DNA from: Lotus japonicus
Lineage: Eukaryota > Streptophyta > Magnoliopsida > Fabales > Fabaceae
Length of the DNA stretch: 64,000 nucleotides
Assembly: GCF_012489685.1 (NCBI RefSeq)
Contig: NC_080046.1
Span: 23,391,038-23,455,037 of the forward strand
Direction of reading: 5' to 3'
The stretch's first letter is position 1; every line of letters starts with the position of its first letter. Shown one piece after another: positions 1-9,879 of this stretch. Under the pieces are notes generated by a model that saw only the letters and a list, made by a program, of their open reading frames with translations, had not been told where the DNA came from and did no database searches. The position numbers and the translations under genes were made by a program.

Positions 1-2128
1 TTTCAATCATCACCATAGCTCACCTTAGTGGCTTCCCCCAATTCCGATAACTCTCCAACCCACAACAAAGTCGACTTTTCCCCGTCTTTCGTAAATATTT
101 TCCCCTTCAGTTCTCCTATGCTTAAACGTTAATAAAAATTGTTTCAATTCGAATTAGTCAAGTTATGAGTTTATTTCTCAAAGTCTAAGTTTCCCAAGTC
201 TTTAGTTTTTCAAAGCTCTATCATTCTAAGTTTTCAAAGATCAACCACCCAAAATACATTTCCCGGGGAAAGTCTAAGAATTCCAACATATGGCTAAGTC
301 TCAAACCCCACATTTGGACTTGCCTAGGGTTGTTCATCCAACCCGAAATATCAAAGATCACCAGCTCAATGAATCTCCACTCCGAAATTGCGTCAAAACG
401 CTCAATCCAACAAAAGCACAACATCACAAGTATGGAAAAGCATCATAACATCAACTCATCATCAAAAACAACATCAGATAAAACATAAGTCGAATTTATC
501 GACGCCTATCATGCAGTCATAGCTAATATATAGTAAGTTGCCCTAACCTCGAGCTGATCCAGCTTCGCAAATCAAATCTCCTTCACAGGAATGCCTTGAA
601 ACTTCCAAAGTTCCTTCAACTGAACCTCGGAGGAAAAACAAAGCAGAATCCACACAAAATCGATTAGTTCGATCGCAATACAATACATAAACGATAGACA
701 AAGCATCAAAGCTTCAGAATACGACAAACGGGTACGAAAGGACAAGTTTTCGAAAACGAAAAACTCCCCTCCCCTTAGGAAAAACCCACGGCCATAAGGA
801 GAAAAGGGCTTCGGCTCTTTTTCTTCGATCAAATCAGTTTACAAGGTAGTTTTAGGGTAAAACTAAGGCAAAGAAACTGTCAGAACAATTTTCGGACAAT
901 CGGGCCGAAATACGACTACGCAGGGGCATTTTGGTCCAAAATAAAGGCTCAAAACTTCAAAGTTATCAGTTCTGAAAACAAATTTGACAGCAACGATCCT
1001 CATGATATCCGTGACAACAAATCCTAAAGGCACGAAGTCAGATTAAGTCTTTTCGACAATAAAGTTTCGAAATGTGAGACAAAAAGAGTTTTGAGTCAAT
1101 TTTTCAGATCCTGGACAACTGAATCGCAATCAGAGTTTACTGACAGAGGTTTTAGACTCAGGGGAACATAAGGAACATAACCCAAGCGAGAAATCAGAGA
1201 AATCGGACAATTTTAGAAAAAGCTCAAAACTTAGAGCACAGAAACGACTTCAGAAACTCAGCAGAAACAGAAATCAGAGGCAGCATTCATGATAGTTACC
1301 TCGATACCTAGAAGTAGGGACGAACTGCACGAAGATTGGTCAAGTTTTCGCGGAAATCCCCTCCCCCCTTGCTCCCCACGAAATCAGCCACAAATGGAAA
1401 GAAAATGAGAGGATTTTGCTTTTTCGCGCTATTTATAGGCGGGTGAAATCGCGGGAAAATGAAAATTTCGCGATTCCGATTTTTGCAGCACGATCACCGA
1501 GAAATTCTAAGAGAGATTCTGGCGTCGGAATTCCAGAACTCAAAACAAATATCTAGGATTTGGGAAAAACGATATCGAAAAACTCAAAAGCAGTGTCGGT
1601 TAATCTGCCCCGAAAAACTACTTTTTGCTGTGATGCTCAAACGACAAAACTTCCAACTGAAGAAAGATTGGAAACGTCGAAACAAGTCTGGCAACACGGA
1701 CGGAATCTTCGTTAGAAGTCCCGAATAGAAAAAGTCTTCATCCATTGCTCGAAAATAGGGTTTCGAAGCAAAGAAATTAGCGTCGGCGGACATCCGAAAA
1801 GTGAAACCTATCGTGCGTACAGTCCAGAGTTCCGAAATGAAACGCTGGTCGATGGAAAAATAAATAGAATCTTTAAATTTTCCGAGAGTTCGAAATCTCA
1901 CTCAAAACGTTGCTTTAAGAGCGAAATAGTTTATTCTGGACACGCTCGCCCTAAGGCAAGTGTGCAGACGACTCGCACTAACTCCGAAAACAACTACGCA
2001 ACATTCCTCAAGCAATTCCTGAACTTTCTTCTTCATTAATCTTCCTCAAATGTCAAACTCCTGTCACGCTTACACTGATTCTACGCGTGAGTCGGAAACT
2101 AGCTTGTTCTGAAAATCCAGGTCTTACA
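1..2128 (-). repeat. Element A left LTR (3' LTR, partial)
   Basis: Repeats 7752-9879 at a constant offset of 7751 with two substitutions. The inner end is at 2128, reading TGTAAGACC on the minus strand. The distal part (R/U5 side) lies left of the window. Short ORFs inside it recur in the other LTR copies only because the DNA itself is repeated. Confidence 0.96.
1430..1437 (-). promoter_or_regulatory. LTR TATA box
   Basis: On the minus strand the sequence reads CGCCTATAAATAGCGCG, a consensus TATA box in the U3 part of the LTR. The equivalent box is at 9181-9188 in the 5' LTR, where it would drive the element. The same position is conserved in solo LTRs C-H. Confidence 0.75.
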
Positions 2129-2146
2129 ATACTCCCCTCCAAAAAG
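2129..2146 (-). other. Polypurine tract of element A
   Basis: Immediately upstream (element sense) of the 3' LTR the minus strand reads TTTTTGGAGGGGAGTAT and then the LTR start. This purine run is the expected second-strand primer site. It is preceded by TTCGAGGACGAAACTTTC, a sequence that in my experience of Tekay-type elements lies between the chromodomain stop and the PPT. Confidence 0.85.
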
Positions 2147-2165
2147 AAAGTTTCGTCCTCGAAAC

Positions 2166-2480
2166 TTAGAGTTCTGCAAAAAGTTCGGAATACAGTTCCT
2201 TGATCTTATCTTCCAATTCCCATGTAGTAGTGCCTGTGTCATTGTTCCTCAAAATCTTTACTTAAGCAATCTGCCTTCCCCTTAACTGTTTCACTCTTCT
2301 ATCCCCACTGCTAACTATCGGCGTCTCAAAAGACAAAACATCATTCAACCTCATGTCGTCTGACTCGATTACTTGCGTCGGACCTCTGCTTGAAATGATA
2401 CCGGTTGGCATTCCGTGCAGTCGCACAACCTTAGCCACTTACTTCTTTACTTTCGGTCGTCCGGAATTCTTCTTAAACTC
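2166..2480 (-). pseudogene. Integrase-chromodomain remnant (element A)
   Basis: Conceptual minus-strand translation gives VVRLHGMPTGIISSRGP, recognisable as the integrase region around the second catalytic Asp (normally IxSDR; here Asp is Ser). It is joined directly to a chromodomain-like end, RRVKQLRGRQIA-stop-VKILRN followed by TTWELEDKIKELY, ending with TAA at 2166-2168. The sequence between these blocks is deleted compared with an intact Tekay pol. In-frame stops include TAA at 2262-2264, which element B shares, and an A-specific stop just before VAKVV. No functional product is possible. Family assignment rests on the LHG..xxIISxR and TWELED motifs. Confidence 0.72.
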
Positions 2481-4504
2481 AGTGCCTCTCTGTCATCTCA
2501 AAGTAGATACTCAACTTGTCCTCGTGATCTTCATCTACAGTCCATCACTTGTTCGTTCGATAACTCTTAGACGAAACATTGCGTTGGAATCTAATAGTCC
2601 ATTAACGTCACATCCAACTTCGTAACTATCATCACTCGCACAATGAAATCAATCTCCTACTTAGTCACCATTCGAATTAAAAATCGACTTATGTCCTTAT
2701 TTCTTGTCCTTCACTAATCTTATCCCCTTCAACATCAAGTTACCAACAACTTATAAGATAATCCTCTTCTTAATATCTAACAATCCATTATTATCGTCTT
2801 CTTCCTTAGAACTTCCCTCACTCAAACCTATTTACACTTACTGAAATCCCTAACACTTCGCACAAATCGAGACTTATCCTCTAGAAGATTAAATCATAAC
2901 TATACCTCAAGGGACTTAACTAGCCATTTTATCATCCAATCCTTCAACATTCTGGGATTTAACTGTTATCGTAGCCGCTAACACCACTAAATCTCTTATG
3001 TGTACATGAATCTCAGCTCACTAGGTCAACCTTAGCCCTAGGATTCTCATTCAACTTAGTAAAATTCACTTGTTAACCATAATATGCATCATCAAAATCC
3101 ATAACAAAGTTTCATCCACTCTTAAGCTCTAAGAAACTTGTCCAAACATAACAACTTCAAGTATTCATCTTAACACCAACACCCTCCTTTTGGGACTCAA
3201 CCACCATCTCGTCAATCAACTTCTTAATCTCCCAATCAAATTCTGACAAACTTTGAGTCCTTCACACCTTAGACAGACATTCATAGATTTAAAACCTAAA
3301 CCTTCTCCAAGTTTGGTCCTCTAATGTCCTTTAATCCTTCAATACTTCTTAAATGAATATCCGTTTCTTAAAAACTATAACTCCTTCACTTACCCAACGA
3401 CCTGATAAGTGTCGTCATGCTTCCACACTCACCCCTTGGTCCTGATATCCATAATCATAACTTATTATGCTAACATCATTCAAATCTTATCACATGGTCA
3501 TTATGTCCGCAACCTCATAATCAACATCAATCGATCACCAACCTTAACACTCCACACAACCCAGAATTCCCTTACTTCAAGATCTCTCTTATACTACACC
3601 TCAATGGTCTTAACCCGAAACTCACCTTCAGGTCTTCAATCTTCTAAGATTCAACTCCTATTGTCACACCTACAACCATAAGATCTCCTACTCGTACGTG
3701 ATTCTCGGCTCTCAAGATTCAATCTTAACCCTAAGATTTCAATCCAACTTAGTAAATCTCACTTAGTAATCTCAGCATATTTCCTTGGAATCCATATCAC
3801 CAACCTCAAGTATTCAACTTATGCTAAAACTTTCTTTCTCCAACTTAATCATTAATTCAACACTTTTCAAGCGAAAATTCATCTCTTAAGACTATAATGT
3901 CTCCACATATTAATCCAACGCTTAGCAAAACTTATTCCTCGAACTCGACTATAACAATCTAGTTCAGAGTTAATTCTTCTCAATCTCGCTACCATCAAAC
4001 AATCATCTATAACCGGATATTAAATCCAACCTATCTAATCTCTAATAATCCCACGTCAGAAATCACATAACCTATGACTTCATAACTTCCGAGAAAATAC
4101 TTAAAGATTTTCCAACATCAATTCTATTGGCTTAGTCTACCTCTACTTGGAGTAATCACACGAACTAACCAATCAATGTCTATACGAAAATCATCAACTT
4201 CCAAAGGTTCAAATCTTAATCTTGTACAATCAAATGCTTAACACAAACTTTCCTCCCAAATCCGACTAATCCTCAATCAATTCAAATTCATCTTACACAT
4301 CCTTCTATCAAGGTCCATTATCAGCTGTGATTCCGAATATCACCCCCTCAATATTAGGTTGATCAGGCCTAATACATCGAAGGTGGAAATTTAGAAAAAC
4401 CCACTGGAACAGACAATGAGTTCCTGACATCCAGTAACCACAAATATCCTGATATCAAGTTCCTAACGATTCTGCTACGGAACCACACACCCTCAATCCA
4501 TGTA
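2481..4504 (-). other. Element A internal region without recognisable coding sequence
   Basis: About 2 kb of C/T-rich (minus strand A/G-rich) sequence with stops in every frame. It is homologous along its length to 58382-60320 of element B. It occupies the place where RNase H and the rest of integrase should lie. I recognise no motif. Its preservation in two separately inserted elements shows it was already part of their common ancestor. Confidence 0.7.
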
Positions 4505-4509
4505 AAAGA

Positions 4510-5225
4510 TTAATCCTTCCTCGTCAATTGAGTCAAAGGTCCAACAATCTTGGCAAATCCCTCAATGAAGCGTCTATAATATCCAGCTAAATCCACAGAA
4601 CTTCTGATCTCTGTCACCATCTTCGGTTGCTCCCAAGCCAAAACAGTCTCCACTTTCGCCGGATCCACAGCTATGCCCTCCTTCGAGATAGCATGGCCTA
4701 AGAAATTGACTTCCTCCAGCCAGAATTCACACTTGGAAGGGTTCTCATACAGCTTTTTCTCTCTCAACAATTGTAAAACTTGGGGCAAATGTCCTTCATG
4801 TTTATTCGCGTCCTTCGAATAGATCAATATGTTCTCAATAAACACCACCACACGCCGATCTAAGAACTCCTGAAAGATGCGGTTCATGTAATCCATGAAA
4901 ACAGCAGGTACATTCGTCACTCCAAACGGCATCACTAGGTACTCGTAGTGTCCTTAACGTGTCCTGAAAGCAGTCTTCGGTATATCCTCAATCTTCACTC
5001 TGATCCGACGATAGCCTGACCTCAAATCTATCTTGGAAAATACGGTAGCCCCTCGTAGTTGGTCCATCAAATCATCTATCCTCGGCAACGGGTATCTGTT
5101 CTTGATCGTTGCCTTGTTCAATTGTCGATAATCCACCCACGATCTCGACCTTCCGTCCTTCTTCTTGACTAAAAGCACTGGCGCTCCCCATGGTGAAACA
5201 CTCGGTCGAATGAATCCCTTTTGCC
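4510..5225 (-). pseudogene. Reverse transcriptase fragment (element A)
   Basis: Encodes the finger-palm part of a Ty3/gypsy [13 protein letters not shown] and [22 protein letters not shown] are followed by [10 protein letters not shown] (first catalytic Asp kept), an in-frame TAA at 4954-4956 where Tyr of the RTRYGHYEY motif is expected, then MPFGVTN and the active-site block FIENILIYS. Functional copies carry Asp-Asp where this has Glu-Asn (4831-4836), so the catalytic pair is lost. Homology ends just after LTRKD at 4510. Upstream homology fades near 5225. Protease, which should precede RT, is absent. Element B lacks this whole segment, although flanking sequences match on both sides. Confidence 0.9.
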
Positions 5226-5507
5226 GAAAGATCCTCTAACGACTCCGCTTCAAAACTAAACGCCCTAAAATCCTACGATTCGTACCCATAAGAAATTTCC
5301 CTGAGATCCTAGCTTCCTTATCAACGCCTCGGTAAAACAACTCCCTAGCTCCGCGTGCTATTCTAGATCTCGTGTAACCTCTATAGTTAAATCACGAGCA
5401 ACTTCGAATAAGGTCCTACTAGGGATAATAATCATAGGATCATAGTCTAAGTAGTAAATACAAGTTAGGCGCGTCACACTCGCTTGAATATAAAAGAGTA
5501 AGTTATT
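5226..5507 (-). other. Element A spacer between gag and RT remnants
   Basis: Non-coding spacer with in-frame stops. It resembles 60385-60604 of element B (shared stretches such as CTCGTGTAAC and TATAGTTAAA). It holds the site where protease was deleted in both elements. Confidence 0.6.
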
Positions 5508-6120
5508 CTAGAATACGAGAACAGTTAAAATATTACCATCGTTCCCACGTTCTTCCTCGTTCGACTCCTCAACTCTTGCTCCTCCCTTGATATGAATCCT
5601 TTCCTCTGTAGCAAGTTGTTTTCCTTTCCCAACATTCCCTGATGATTCGCCCCTGAGTGCCTTGCAATCTTGGGAGAAATGTCCCGGTTGGTTGCAATTG
5701 AAGCATAGACTTTCTTTGGTCTTGCAGTTCACAGCTAGATGCCCCTCTCGGTTACACTTGAAGCATCTCCGTCCAATCACTGAGCATTTGTTAGCAAAAT
5801 GCCCAAACTTTCTGCAACGAGTACATGTCACTCCTTTGTCACCAACTGGCTTCCCCCCCAGTATCAGCAGTCGTCGGTTTGTACTCTCTTGAGATAAGAT
5901 TTCTTCCCTCGGAACGCTGATATGGTCCCCACTTATGGTAACTCTTCCTTCCGTTGTAGCCTTGGGAACCTGACCTCATTGGTCCCCCAGCTCCAGTTCG
6001 GTTCATTCCTCTTTGTTGATACATTGCTGTCGCCATCAGTCGTTGATGATGCTCACGTGTAGCCTCCGCCATCCGGTTAAGATCCACCATCCTATATCCC
6101 ATCGAACGTCCGATTAGTAC
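5508..6120 (-). pseudogene. Truncated gag with three CCHC zinc knuckles (element A)
   Basis: The C-terminal part of a chromovirus gag. A Gly/Arg-rich linker (around MNRTGAGGPMRSGSQGYNGR) leads, after a frame change near 5835, into three CX2CX4HX4C knuckles: CTRCRKFGHFANKC, CFKCNREGHLAVNC and CFNCNQPGHFSQDC. The protein ends at 5508 soon after the gag/protease boundary motif NDGNILTVL. The N-terminal capsid part present in element B is missing: the leader runs straight into the linker near 6120. The frame is open upstream to 6297, but that part is 5' leader rather than gag. The knuckles bind RNA in intact family members. Confidence 0.88.
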
Positions 6121-6284
6121 TAACCATACGGTAGCACTAGACAAACCACTCAATCCGATTGAGTAGTAACGCAAGCAATTAGAGCGAAAATCGCTCTGCA
6201 GACAATCAATTTTCACTCTTTGCAGAGTCACACAACCTAGCACAGAAGACCTATTCCCCAAAGACTCCCAAAAGACTCGACTAA

Positions 6285-6296
6285 GCTCTGATACCA
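6285..6296 (-). other. Primer-binding site (tRNA-iMet type), element A
   Basis: The minus strand reads TGGTATCAGAGC three bases after the 5' LTR end, the standard plant initiator-Met tRNA primer complement. It fixes element orientation and the inner edge of the 5' LTR. Confidence 0.95.
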
Positions 6297-6690
6297 CAAT
6301 GTAACACCCCGATTTCCAGGTGTCACTTTAGTAACCAAAAATAGACTTTACGCTGAAAACAGGTAATTTTTTTTTCGTTTTCTTTCCTTTAAATCAAAAC
6401 GATAAGGAAGTAAAGACAAAACCCAACTACTAAACTAACCAACATACATCAAATATAAACATGTACAGCCTCAGCTGCACTCCCACGTCACGCGCACTCG
6501 CAGTGACTCCAAAGCAGTGTGCCCGTAAGCAAATATATACAGACCCAGAAGTGTAAATGAGAAAACTATAATTACAAACCACTAGGAGAAAGTCGGCCTC
6601 AATATGGCCTAAGCAAAGACCCCTATGGTCCAACTGACTCACTGTGATCCCTCAGTAAGAGAACCACACGAAAAGTCATGCGTCGGAAAC

Positions 6691-7010
6691 CTACCCGATC
6701 CCAAAAGCAAAACGAATCAGAGCTCTACACAAAACATGACGCCTGCCCAAACCTAACCTCCCAGTGCCAAACCCACAACGATCTGAAGTCGGCAAGTTGA
6801 AGCTCAACTCCATGCGCCATAGAACTCCTTTCGTCAGACGTCCACGCTCGTCAGTCCGGTCCTCCATGACCCTTCCCCGATACGTCGCCCGGTGACCAGC
6901 AACATCGATCACCCAAGCGGTGGGGCATCCCGATCCTGCAGCTCATATTTGATCCCCCCCCCCGAGGGAGAGACCACCGAGAACCAGTCGGCCATCGACA
7001 TCTGGCAGCA
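6691..7010 (-). pseudogene. Decayed LTR-embedded reading frame (A subfamily)
   Basis: The minus strand encodes QMSMADWFSVVSPSGG in one frame and, after a one-base shift near 6920, WVIDVAGHRATYRGRVMEDR followed by LTKGVLWRMELSFNLP. Both blocks match the open frame of solo LTR D (18324-18797) in the same order and the same place in the LTR. A TGA and the frameshift make it non-functional here; solo LTR G carries the same lesion. The function is unknown to me. Confidence 0.6.
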
Positions 7011-7282
7011 GGCCGACCGCCCAAACACAAACATACAACCAAAGCCAAGGCGCTAGGGTCAACTCACAGCAATAAGTACATATACACTCAACATGTGACA
7101 GGGTATATATATAAGTTGTTATATAAGCATATAAGTAATCCTAGCATGTTATGGCTCTAACATTGCTTCAATAAACAAACAGCACACAGTCTCAGTCAGC
7201 ATGAATGTATGCGTGAAATGCACAATATGAATCCGGATTTGTGACGCGTTCCCGTTCGCCACAAGTGAAGCATTTTCACTAT

Positions 7283-7475
7283 GGATGGACCATTCCCGTT
7301 ATCCATCCTGGATGAAATCCATCCTGGATGAACCATTCCCGTTATTCATCCTTGGTGAACCATTCCCGTTATTCACCGAATGATGAACCATTCCCGTTAT
7401 TCATCATTAATGCAAGGTGAACCATTCCCGTTATTCACCATGATATGCACAGGTGAACCATTCCCGTTATTCACC
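7283..7475 (-). repeat. Six-unit hairpin array with invariant loop
   Basis: Six short inverted repeats follow one another. Left arm/right arm pairs are: 7283-7289/7302-7308 (GGATGGA/TCCATCC), 7326-7332/7345-7351 (GGATGAA/TTCATCC), 7354-7359/7372-7377 (GGTGAA/TTCACC), 7381-7387/7400-7406 (TGATGAA/TTCATCA), 7416-7421/7434-7439 and 7452-7457/7470-7475 (both GGTGAA/TTCACC). All six enclose the same 12-nt loop, CCATTCCCGTTA (TAACGGGAATGG in element sense). The stems differ between units yet each pairs perfectly. Solo LTR G carries the same array at 43994-44186. Confidence 0.92.
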
Positions 7476-7564
7476 CGATTGAATGCAACGTGGTTAGCCA
7501 AACAACGAATCGCCCTTACCACGAAAGTGTCTAGCGCACAACCCAATCTCAAACAACCCAATGA

Positions 7565-7710
7565 GTTAGTGTCGGTCAATACAACACAACTCGGAGTAAG
7601 TGTCGGTCAATACAACACAACTCCATCCACAGAATACACAAGGGTCTAGTGTCGGTCAATACAACACAGCCCAAACAACAAGTGCACCAGGTGTCGGTCA
7701 ATACAACACG
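7565..7710 (-). repeat. GTGTCGGTCAATACAACAC tandem repeats
   Basis: Four copies of a 19-nt core ending in CAACAC (one ending ACACGG), spaced about 30-45 bp apart with variable linkers. The same core is repeated in G (43760-43910) and in both B LTRs (53530-53690, 63340-63500). The unit ends are weakly self-complementary (GTGT...ACAC). Confidence 0.85.
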
Positions 7711-9180
7711 GCTCCACAACACTCCCCAAGAGTACTAGAGTACTCGGTGACTTTCAATCATCACCATAGCTCACCTTAGTGGCTTCCCCCAATTCCGATA
7801 ACTCTCCAACCCACAACAAAGTCGACTTTTCCCCGTCTTTCGTAAATATTTTCCCCTTCAGTTCTCCTATGCTTAAACGTTAATAAAAATTGTTTCAATT
7901 CGAATTAGTCAAGTTATGAGTTTATTTCTCAAAGTCTAAGTTTCCCAAGTCTTTAGTTTTTCAAAGCTCTATCATTCTAAGTTTTCAAAGATCAACCACC
8001 CAAAATACATTTCCCGGGGAAAGTCTAAGAATTCCAACATATGGCTAAGTCTCAAACCCCACATTTGGACTTGCCTAGGGTTGTTCATCCAACCCGAAAT
8101 ATCAAAGATCACCAGCTCAATGAATCTCCACTCCGAAATTGCGTCAAAACGCTCAATCCAACAAAAGCACAACATCACAAGTATGGAAAAGCATCATAAC
8201 ATCAACTCATCATCAAAAACAACATCAGATAAAACATAAGTCGAATTTATCGACGCCTATCATGCAGTCATAGCTAATATATAGTAAGTTGCCCTAACCT
8301 CGAGCTGATCCAGCTTCGCAAATCAAATCTCCTTCACAGGAATGCCTTGAAACTTCCAAAGTTCCTTCAACTGAACCTCGGAGGAAAAACAAAGCAGAAT
8401 CCACACAAAATCGATTAGTTCGATCGCAATACAATACATAAACGATAGACAAAGCATCAAAGCTTCAGAATACGACAAACGGGTACGAAAGGACAAGTTT
8501 TCGAAAACGAAAAACTCCCCTCCCCTTAGGAAAAACCCACGGCCATAAGGAGAAAAGGGCTTCGGCTCTTTTTCTTCGATCAAATCAGTTTACAAGGTAG
8601 TTTTAGGGTAAAACTAAGGCAAAGAAACTGTCAGAACAATTTTCGGACAATCGGGCCGAAATACGACTACGCAGGGGCATTTTGGTCCAAAATAAAGGCT
8701 CAAAACTTCAAAGTTATCAGTTCTGAAAACAAATTTGACAGCAACGATCCTCATGATATCCGTGACAACAAATCCTAAAGGCACGAAGTCAGATTAAGTC
8801 TTTTCGACAATAAAGTTTCGAAATGTGAGACAAAAAGAGTTTTGAGTCAATTTTTCAGATCCTGGACAACTGAATCGCAATCAGAGTTTACTGACAGAGG
8901 TTTTAGACTCAGGGGAACATAAGGAACATAACCCAAGCGAGAAATCAGAGAAATCGGACAATTTTAGAAAAAGCTCAAAACTTAGAGCACAGAAACGACT
9001 TCAGAAACTCAGCAGAAACAGAAATCAGAGGCAGCATTCATGATAGTTACCTCAATACCTAGAAGTAGGGACGAACTGCACGAAGATTGGTCAAGTTTTC
9101 GCGGAAATCCCCTCCCCCCTTGCTCCCCACGAAATCAGCCACAAATGGAAAGAAAATGAGAGGATTTTGCTTTTTCGCGC

Positions 9181-9188
9181 TATTTATA
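9181..9188 (-). promoter_or_regulatory. TATA box of element A 5' LTR
   Basis: Minus-strand TATAAATA in the functional 5' LTR. Transcription would start some 30 bp downstream, giving a leader of over 2.5 kb inside the LTR before the primer-binding site. Confidence 0.75.
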
Positions 9189-9879
9189 GGCGGGTGAAAT
9201 CGCGGGAAAATGAAAATTTCGCGATTCCGATTTTTGCAGCACGATCACCGAGAAATTCTAAGAGAGATTCTGGCGTCGGAATTCCAGAACTCAAAACAAA
9301 TATCTAGGATTTGGGAAAAACGATATCGAAAAACTCAAAAGCAGTGTCGGTTAATCTGCCCCGAAAAACTACTTTTTGCTGTGATGCTCAAACGACAAAA
9401 CTTCCAACTGAAGAAAGATTGGAAACGTCGAAACAAGTCTGGCAACACGGACGGAATCTTCGTTAGAAGTCCCGAATAGAAAAAGTCTTCATCCATTGCT
9501 CGAAAATAGGGTTTCGAAGCAAAGAAATTAGCGTCGGCGGACATCCGAAAAGTGAAACCTATCGTGCGTACAGTCCAGAGTTCCGAAATGAAACGCTGGT
9601 CGATGGAAAAATAAATAGAATCTTTAAATTTTCCGAGAGTTCGAAATCTCACTCAAAACGTTGCTTTAAGAGCGAAATAGTTTATTCTGGACACGCTCGC
9701 CCTAAGGCAAATGTGCAGACGACTCGCACTAACTCCGAAAACAACTACGCAACATTCCTCAAGCAATTCCTGAACTTTCTTCTTCATTAATCTTCCTCAA
9801 ATGTCAAACTCCTGTCACGCTTACACTGATTCTACGCGTGAGTCGGAAACTAGCTTGTTCTGAAAATCCAGGTCTTACA

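Larger units (their letters stand above)
1..9879 (-). mobile_element. Element A: Tekay-like Ty3/gypsy retrotransposon, non-autonomous, left end outside window
   Basis: Minus-strand LTR retrotransposon. The right (5') LTR is complete at 6300-9879; the left (3') LTR is present for 2128 bp and continues beyond the window start. Between them lie, in element order, a primer-binding site, a truncated gag, an RT fragment, about 2 kb of sequence with no recognisable coding content, an integrase-chromodomain remnant and a polypurine tract. The chromodomain plus gag/RT style places it with chromoviruses of the Tekay/Del type (family knowledge). Protease, RNase H and most of integrase are missing. The two LTRs match without indels over the comparable 2128 bp and differ only at 1303/9054 and 1960/9711 (both G versus A), so insertion is recent although the coding region is dead. 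The base after the right LTR starts AAATG, but the partner target duplication is out of view. Confidence 0.93.
6300..9879 (-). repeat. Element A right LTR (5' LTR, complete, 3580 bp)
   Basis: Starts TGTAAGACC and ends GGTGTTACA on the minus strand. In element sense it holds a TATA box (9181-9188), a long leader, two tandem repeat arrays (7565-7710 and 7283-7475) and a decayed reading frame (6691-7010). Solo LTR G (41589-45149) is a near-identical copy in the opposite orientation. Confidence 0.96.

Noticed and set aside
221..1901. Short ORFs of 68, 86, 89 and 105 codons recurring in both A LTRs and solo LTR G
   Set aside because: They recur because the DNA is nearly identical among these young copies. 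Diverged LTRs (C-F, H) do not keep the frames, so there is no protein-level signal.
6285..6296. tRNA gene signal next to the LTR
   Set aside because: Only the 12-nt primer-binding complement of initiator-Met tRNA is present, with no cloverleaf. No tRNA or rRNA gene was seen in the window.
7255..7710. Regularly spaced repeats suggesting a CRISPR array
   Set aside because: Eukaryotic LTR context, linkers not spacer-like, units are inverted repeats with variable spacing, and no cas genes.
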